Of a DNA stretch of 64,000 nt, positions 60,006 to 64,000 are shown one piece after another. The stretch is from BOG-1155 sp050012495 (GTDB lineage Bacteria > Desulfobacterota > Syntrophorhabdia > Syntrophorhabdales > WCHB1-27). The stretch is from the NCBI GenBank assembly GCA_050012495.1, contig JBEKHB010000015.1, forward strand, positions 62,001-126,000, in the 5' to 3' direction. A program made the position numbers and the translations under genes. The notes beneath the pieces are model-generated. The model was not told the origin of the DNA. It saw only the letters and a list, made by a program, of their open reading frames with translations, and did not search any database. The first letter of the stretch is position 1. Each line of letters opens with the position of its first letter.

Positions 60006-60035
60006 AGTGTACTACCAGATCCGGGCTCTTGTCAA
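60006..60035 (-). promoter_or_regulatory. Promoter of the MvhD-metVF-glutamate synthase operon
   Basis: A perfect TTGACA (60035-60030), 18 bp, TACACT (60011-60006). Transcription would start at about 59999, exactly at the first hairpin of the ANTAR-type leader. Confidence 0.55.
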
Positions 60036-60195
60036 TAACGGTTGACAGGTCATCCTTCACGCCGCCTGAGCGGACAATCTCCTCTGTCTCAGGAAGGCGC
60101 AGCGCTGCGCGGGCCGTCTTTCTCGGCCTTTACGGACGGCCCCGCCGTTTTCGTCACCCTCATGTATGATTCCATTCACGGCCCCTTATCCCTTC

Positions 60196-61695
60196 CTACA
60201 GGTCGAAGTAGAGGTAGAATTCGTAAGGGTGCGGCCGGAGCCGGATCGGATCGATCTCGTTTTCCCTCTTATAGTCGATCCACATCTCGATCACATCCTT
60301 GGTAAAGACATTGCCGCGGAGCAGGAATTCGTTGTCCTTCTCCAGGGCATCGATGGACTCGGCAAGGGAGCCGGGAACGGTCGGTATCTTGGCGAATTCT
60401 TCCGGCGCCATGTGGTAGGTGTTCACATCGGTCGGATTGCCCGGGTCGATCTTCTTGACGATGCCGTCAATGCAGGCCATCAGGATCGCGGGGAAGGACA
60501 GGTAGGGGTTGCAGGCGCAGTCGGGCGGCCTGAACTCGAGCCTCTTGGCCTTGGGATTATCCGAGTACATGGGTATCCTGACCGCTGCGGAGCGGTTTCG
60601 CGCCGAATAGACGAGGTTGACGGGCGCCTCGTAGCCCGGCACCAGCCTCTTGTAGGAGTTGGTCGTGGGTGCCGCGAAAGCGAGCAGCGCCGGCGCGTGT
60701 TTCAGCAGGCCGCCTATGGCGTACTTGGCCAACTGGCTGATGCCGGCGTACCCTTTGGGATCGTAGAAGATGTTTGTCCCTTTGTTCCAGAGGGATATAT
60801 GGGTGTGCATGCCCGAGCCGTTGTCGCCGAAGAGGGGCTTCGGCATGAACGTGGCGACCATGTTATGCTTTTTGACAACGTTTTTGACGATGTACTTGTA
60901 CAACATGCACTGGTCCGCCATCTGGACGAGCGGCGCATACTTCATGTCCATCTCGCACTGGCCCGCCGTACCCACCTCGTGGTGCTGCACCTCCATCTTC
61001 ATCCCTGCCTTTATCATGATGAGAAGGATCTCGCTCCTCAGGTCCTGGAGGGAATCGGTGGGCGGGACCGGGAAGTAGCCTTCCTTATAGCGGGGCTTGT
61101 AGCCCAGGTTCGGTTTCTCGTCGCGGCCCGAGTTCCAGGCCCCCTCGACGGAGTCGATAAAATAGTAGCCGCTGTTGACGGTCTGATCGAAGCGGATATT
61201 GTCGAAGATGAAAAACTCCTGTTCCGGGCCGTAGGCGCTCTCGTCGGCAAAGCCGGTCGTCTTCAGGAATGCCTCTGCCTTCTTGCCGATGTACCGGGGA
61301 TCGCGGGTATAAGGCTTCTTTGTGACGGGGTCATAAATGTCGCAAATGACGCTTAAGGTAGGCACGGTGCAGACGGGATCGACCACTGCGCTTCCGGGGT
61401 CGGGCAGGAGGATCATGTCGGACTCGTCGATCTTCTGAAAACCCCTGATTGAAGAACCGTCGAAACCTATGCCGTCCTCCCATATGCTCGTTGCAAGGTT
61501 TTCAATTTCGACCAGCTCGGACGCCGGGATCGAAAAGTGCTGCCAGAGGCCGGGCAGGTCGCAGAATTTCAGGTCCGCGACCTGGATATTGTTCTGCTTG
61601 ATAAGCTTCGCCACATTCTGGACGTCTTTGTCCGTGACCGCTCCAGTCCAGCGGAATGATTTGCCGCTCGCTTTCGTGCCGGTTTTCTTCTCCAT
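60196..61695 (-). CDS. glnA: Glutamine synthetase, type I
   Basis: GlnA makes glutamine from glutamate, ammonia and ATP. The 499-residue protein has the GSI signatures FDGSSIRGF, GPEQEFFIFD, VGTAGQCEMD, MPKPLFGDNGSGMH and NLVYSARNRSAAVRIP. The conserved adenylylation tyrosine region reads NTYHMAPEEFAKIPTVPGSL, so adenylylation is possible. It is somewhat longer than E. coli GlnA (insert around GYYFIDSVEGAWNSGRDEKPNLG is typical). ATG 61695 follows AAGGAGG. It is the last gene of amt-glnB-small protein-glnA. Confidence 0.97.
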   Translation of the reverse strand: MEKKTGTKASGKSFRWTGAVTDKDVQNVAKLIKQNNIQVADLKFCDLPGLWQHFSIPASELVEIENLATSIWEDGIGFDGSSIRGFQKIDESDMILLPDPGSAVVDPVCTVPTLSVICDIYDPVTKKPYTRDPRYIGKKAEAFLKTTGFADESAYGPEQEFFIFDNIRFDQTVNSGYYFIDSVEGAWNSGRDEKPNLGYKPRYKEGYFPVPPTDSLQDLRSEILLIMIKAGMKMEVQHHEVGTAGQCEMDMKYAPLVQMADQCMLYKYIVKNVVKKHNMVATFMPKPLFGDNGSGMHTHISLWNKGTNIFYDPKGYAGISQLAKYAIGGLLKHAPALLAFAAPTTNSYKRLVPGYEAPVNLVYSARNRSAAVRIPMYSDNPKAKRLEFRPPDCACNPYLSFPAILMACIDGIVKKIDPGNPTDVNTYHMAPEEFAKIPTVPGSLAESIDALEKDNEFLLRGNVFTKDVIEMWIDYKRENEIDPIRLRPHPYEFYLYFDL

Positions 61696-61712
61696 CACTT
61701 TCCTCCTTGTTT

Positions 61713-61970
61713 TTATGTACTCTCTTTTCGGTATTTTTTCAGGCAATCGAGGTAACGGCGCAGCAGGTCGAACCCCCCTCGCAGCTCGTCCGAGGCGGGG
61801 TTCGATTCCCATTCCGCTTCCATCTCCCCGACTATGCTTCTCATCTGGCCCGCGATTACGCCCACAAGCTCGCTAGTGAGCCTCTCTTTCGGGAGAATTC
61901 GCTCATTGAGGACGCTGTCGCCGGCGATCCTGGCCAACCTCAGCCTGTTCTTGCTGTCCGTGCCTGTCAT
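61713..61970 (-). CDS. Small protein of unknown function between glnB and glnA
   Basis: I do not recognise this 85-residue, mostly helical, charged protein (MTGTDSKNRLRLARIAGDSV...; ELRGGFDLLRRYLDCLKKYR). ATG 61970 has GAGG seven bases upstream, and it ends 17 bp before glnA, so co-translation is likely. Being placed in a nitrogen operon suggests a small regulator of GlnA, in the manner of other short GS-modulating proteins, but that is speculation. Confidence 0.55.
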   Translation of the reverse strand: MTGTDSKNRLRLARIAGDSVLNERILPKERLTSELVGVIAGQMRSIVGEMEAEWESNPASDELRGGFDLLRRYLDCLKKYRKEST

Positions 61971-62031
61971 TCGCAAACCTCATGTGCAGAAGGCTTTCAA
62001 CCGTTTTGGCTAAAGCCCTGGAACGCCGGGC

Positions 62032-62049
62032 ATCCTTAGAGATAAGGAT
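62032..62049. promoter_or_regulatory. Hairpin in the leader of the small protein-glnA pair
   Basis: ATCCTTA-gaga-TAAGGAT is a perfect 7-bp hairpin with a four-base loop in the 181-bp gap after glnB. The gap holds no gene; it may contain an internal promoter that I could not place. Confidence 0.35.
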
Positions 62050-62151
62050 ATAAACCCCCGTGCGTCATACACTTTACGCCGCATACAAGTAAGAAATCTC
62101 ATCCATTGGTAACCGCACCCGGCGAAAGGAGCGGACGGTCGCGCCGCGGCG

Positions 62152-62493
62152 TTAACCGATGGCTGTCCCGCCCCGCTCTTCCGTCCTTATGCGGACGCAT
62201 TCCTCCAGGGGCAGCACAAATATCTTGCCATCGCCGATCTCGCCCGTCTTCCCGCCTTTGATAATGGCCTTGATCGTCGGTTCGACAAAGGTGTCATTCA
62301 CGGCAATGAAGAGCTGAATTTTTCTTAACAGGTTCCCCATCTCCTTGACGCCGCGATAGACCTCGGTGACGCCCATTTGACGCCCGTGCCCGAGTACCTC
62401 GCTCACGGTGATGAGGTTCACCTCCACCTTGTAGAGCTCCTGCTTCACCGCCTCCAGCCTGTCCGGTTTTATCACCGCAATGATTATTTTCAT
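62152..62493 (-). CDS. glnB: Nitrogen regulatory protein PII
   Basis: The 113-residue PII trimer senses ATP/ADP, 2-oxoglutarate and glutamine. MKIIIAVIKPDRLEAVKQEL starts the fold; the T-loop is GHGRQMGVTEVYRGVKEMGNL with the modifiable Tyr in TEVYRG; the B-loop is KTGEIGDGKIFVLPLEECVRIRT. The T-loop departs from GlnB/GlnK of E. coli (no EYVVDFLPK), so its targets may differ. Placed 11 bp after amt, it is probably the GlnK-type partner of that channel. Confidence 0.95.
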   Translation of the reverse strand: MKIIIAVIKPDRLEAVKQELYKVEVNLITVSEVLGHGRQMGVTEVYRGVKEMGNLLRKIQLFIAVNDTFVEPTIKAIIKGGKTGEIGDGKIFVLPLEECVRIRTEERGGTAIG

Positions 62494-62503
62494 CGTTGGC
62501 CTC

Positions 62504-63730
62504 CTATTCCAAGAGAGTATATGCGTTTTCGTTATGCTGCGTCAAATCGAGGCCCATGATTTCGTCTTTTTCGCTGACCCTCATGCCCACGAGCCAGTCG
62601 ACGACCTTATAGAGGATAAGACTCCCGACGAAGCTATAGACGAGGGTAACCGCGACGGCGATCACCTGGATCAGGAATTGCCTGGGGTTGCCGAAGAAGA
62701 GACCGTTGGCCGCATCGGGGTTGATCAGCTTCGAGGCAAAGAGACCCGTCGCCAGGGCGCCCCAGATGCCGCCCACGCAGTGGACGCCAAAGGCATCGAG
62801 GGAGTCATCGTAGCCCAGCCGCGGCTTGATGATTGCAACCGCGATAAAGCAGAAAAGACTCACGAATATGCCGATCACTATCGCCGAGAGGGCGCCGACG
62901 AAACCGGCCGCCGGCGTAATGGCGACGAGGCCCGCAACCACGCCCGTGGCAGTACCGAAAATTGTCGGTTTCCCGTTGTAGATCCATTCGATGACGGCCC
63001 ATGTGAGGCCCGCCGTGGCGGCTGCCGTGTTCGTGACGACAAAGGCGTTGACCGCAAGACCATTTGCCGCGAGAGCGCTTCCCGCGTTAAAGCCGAACCA
63101 GCCGAACCAGAGCAGGGCCGTGCCGATCACCGTGTGAGGCAAGTTGTGGGGAGGCACTGCGCTCCCGTTGTAGCCCTTTCTCTTGCCGATGAAAAGCGCT
63201 GTCGCGAGGGCGGCAATGCCCGCGTTGATGTGCACGACGGTACCCCCGGCAAAATCGAGGGCCCCGAGGTCTTTGAGCCATCCGCCCACGCCCCATACCC
63301 AGTGGGCGACGGGATCGTAAATAAAGGTAGCCCAGAGGATCGTGAACAGGAGGAAGCCCGCGAACTTCATCCGCTCCGCAAAAGCCCCGATGATCAGGGC
63401 GGGCGTGATGACGGCGAACATGGCCTGGAAGATCATGAACGCCTGATGGGGGATCGTCGCCGAGTACGCCTTGTACGGCTCCAGACCCACGCCCGCAAGC
63501 CCGATCCAGTCAAAACCGCCCCAAAACCCCTTGCCCGGCGCAAAAGCAAGGCTGTAGCCGTAAAGCACCCATTGGATGCTGAGGACGCAGAGCACTGTAA
63601 AGCACTGCATCAGCACGCCGAGCACGTTCTTGCGCCTCACCATCCCGCCGTAAAAAAAGGCGAGACCCGGCGTCATGAGCATGACCAACGCGGTGGACAT
63701 GAGAACCCATGCTGTATCACCTGTGTTCAT
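62504..63730 (-). CDS. amt: Ammonium transporter (Amt/MEP/Rh family)
   Basis: The 408-residue membrane protein has about eleven hydrophobic segments. MNTGDTAWVLMSTALVMLMT starts directly with helix 1, without the signal peptide of E. coli AmtB. Pore signatures are present: PGLAFFYGGMVRRKNVL, GWLKDLGALDFAGGTVVHIN (twin-His first residue), WFGWFGFNAGSA and DAFGVHCVGGIWGALATGLF (second His). ATG 63730 follows AGGAGG. It is the first gene of the nitrogen operon and has an attenuator-like leader. Confidence 0.96.
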   Translation of the reverse strand: MNTGDTAWVLMSTALVMLMTPGLAFFYGGMVRRKNVLGVLMQCFTVLCVLSIQWVLYGYSLAFAPGKGFWGGFDWIGLAGVGLEPYKAYSATIPHQAFMIFQAMFAVITPALIIGAFAERMKFAGFLLFTILWATFIYDPVAHWVWGVGGWLKDLGALDFAGGTVVHINAGIAALATALFIGKRKGYNGSAVPPHNLPHTVIGTALLWFGWFGFNAGSALAANGLAVNAFVVTNTAAATAGLTWAVIEWIYNGKPTIFGTATGVVAGLVAITPAAGFVGALSAIVIGIFVSLFCFIAVAIIKPRLGYDDSLDAFGVHCVGGIWGALATGLFASKLINPDAANGLFFGNPRQFLIQVIAVAVTLVYSFVGSLILYKVVDWLVGMRVSEKDEIMGLDLTQHNENAYTLLE

Positions 63731-63741
63731 AAAAACCTCCT

Positions 63742-63794
63742 CCCTTAAAATAAGAAGGCGTCCTTGACCATCACCTGGATGCAAGGACGCCTTC
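63742..63794 (-). promoter_or_regulatory. Attenuator-like terminator in the amt leader
   Basis: GAAGGCGTCCTTG (63794-63782) pairs perfectly over 13 bp with CAAGGACGCCTTC (63766-63754), followed by TTATTTTAA, an intrinsic terminator only 24 bases before the amt ATG. The first arm can instead form GGACG-aagg-CGTCC with upstream bases. A terminator this close to a start makes sense only as a switch. Confidence 0.55.
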
Positions 63795-63850
63795 GTCCGG
63801 CCGCATAACGCAAAAAAATAGCGCTCTCCCACGAGAACGCCATTGTACGG

Positions 63851-63866
63851 AACACATCAATGTGTT
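63851..63866. promoter_or_regulatory. Palindrome upstream of amt
   Basis: AACACAT-ca-ATGTGTT is a perfect 7-bp inverted repeat with a two-base centre, next to a TACAAT-like -10 on the minus strand (63847-63842). It could be an operator. Confidence 0.35.
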
Positions 63867-63921
63867 ACCCACGCTATTGGGCTTGAACGTACAAGTAAAT
63901 TGCGGTGCGTTTTGGTAATCA

Positions 63922-64000
63922 CCCCTCTTCCTTCGAGGGGCATAAGCGCTACTATAAGAGGAAAGGGAGTTCTTTGTTACGATTCGTCATACCGGCCCCG
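63922..64000. repeat. Hairpin and REP-flank copy at the right window edge
   Basis: CCCCTC-ttccttc-GAGGGG (63922-63940) is followed by CGCTACTATAAGAGGAAAGG and text to GTCAT (63947-63990), nearly identical to 41167-41210. After GTCAT comes ACCGGCCCCG, as in the GTCATACCGG near 15893, so a REP-type element probably continues beyond the window. Confidence 0.55.

Noticed and set aside
61795..61825. tRNA T-arm-like text (GGGGTTCGATTCCC)
   Set aside because: No anticodon arm, D arm or matching acceptor strands lie upstream, and the stretch is inside a minus-strand reading frame; coincidence.

Overview
The window looks like a chromosomal segment from a strictly anaerobic, probably syntrophic, Desulfobacterota-type bacterium; a relative of Syntrophorhabdus is my best guess, but this is inferred from gene content alone. 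The grounds are a selenocysteine formate dehydrogenase with NuoE/NuoF-type partners, an Mvh-type [NiFe] hydrogenase with an HdrA-like/MvhD partner, MetV-MetF methylenetetrahydrofolate reductase, class I PII/Amt/GlnA nitrogen genes, and deltaproteobacterial-style dispersed palindromic repeats in moderately GC-rich DNA.

Layout. 1-2.1 kb is the end of an integrated element: the tail of a probable TIR-domain gene, a helix-turn-helix protein, a tyrosine integrase and a truncated tRNA-Ser(TGA) as attachment-site remnant. 2.4-3.3 kb is purC. 3.5-15.4 kb, all on the minus strand, is an energy-metabolism block: nuoE-like, a nuoF-gltD fusion, selenoprotein fdhA (its UGA splits the gene into two apparent reading frames), a gltD/HdrA-MvhD fusion, mvhG, mvhA and a hydrogenase maturation protease. 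16-22.6 kb holds dodecin, a B12-binding radical SAM protein, cysM, thrC and a CsgG/FlgT-like lipoprotein. 22.7-39.2 kb is a co-oriented core run: putative oriC, dnaA, dnaN, gyrB (no recF), coaE, rho, rpmE, prfA, prmC, murA, hisDGBH, a small secreted protein, hisAFI and pgpA. 39.2-41.4 kb is a gene-poor decayed patch with a hicB-hicA pair (hicA broken by one stop codon) and several repeat structures. 41.4-49.2 kb is pncC-thpR-recA-alaS-nadE and a DUF2156 protein.

49.3-63.7 kb is again on the minus strand. It contains a thiamine-binding-type protein, an NlpC/P60 hydrolase, a HEAT-repeat protein, then one operon encoding an MvhD-type subunit, MetV, MetF, two FMN/ferredoxin glutamate-synthase-like proteins and a fused amidotransferase-GXGXG glutamate-synthase protein. 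Next upstream is amt-glnB-small protein-glnA. The leader of the glutamate-synthase/MetVF operon carries two small hexaloop hairpins, the second overlapping an intrinsic terminator, as expected of an ANTAR antitermination target; the amt leader has a terminator with an alternative hairpin. Together these suggest nitrogen-responsive transcription attenuation of both operons.

The most unusual structural signal is a dispersed family of short palindromic elements (about 60-100 bp). Copies lie between genes (15.8, 29.6, 54.6, 59.4 kb) and also inside two neighbouring glutamate-synthase genes, in frame, at inter-domain linkers (52.8 kb; a tandem pair of 69-bp units at 55.8-55.96 kb). This is reminiscent of the Rickettsia palindromic elements that insert into proteins. 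All coordinates and motif calls were read by eye; no database search was possible.
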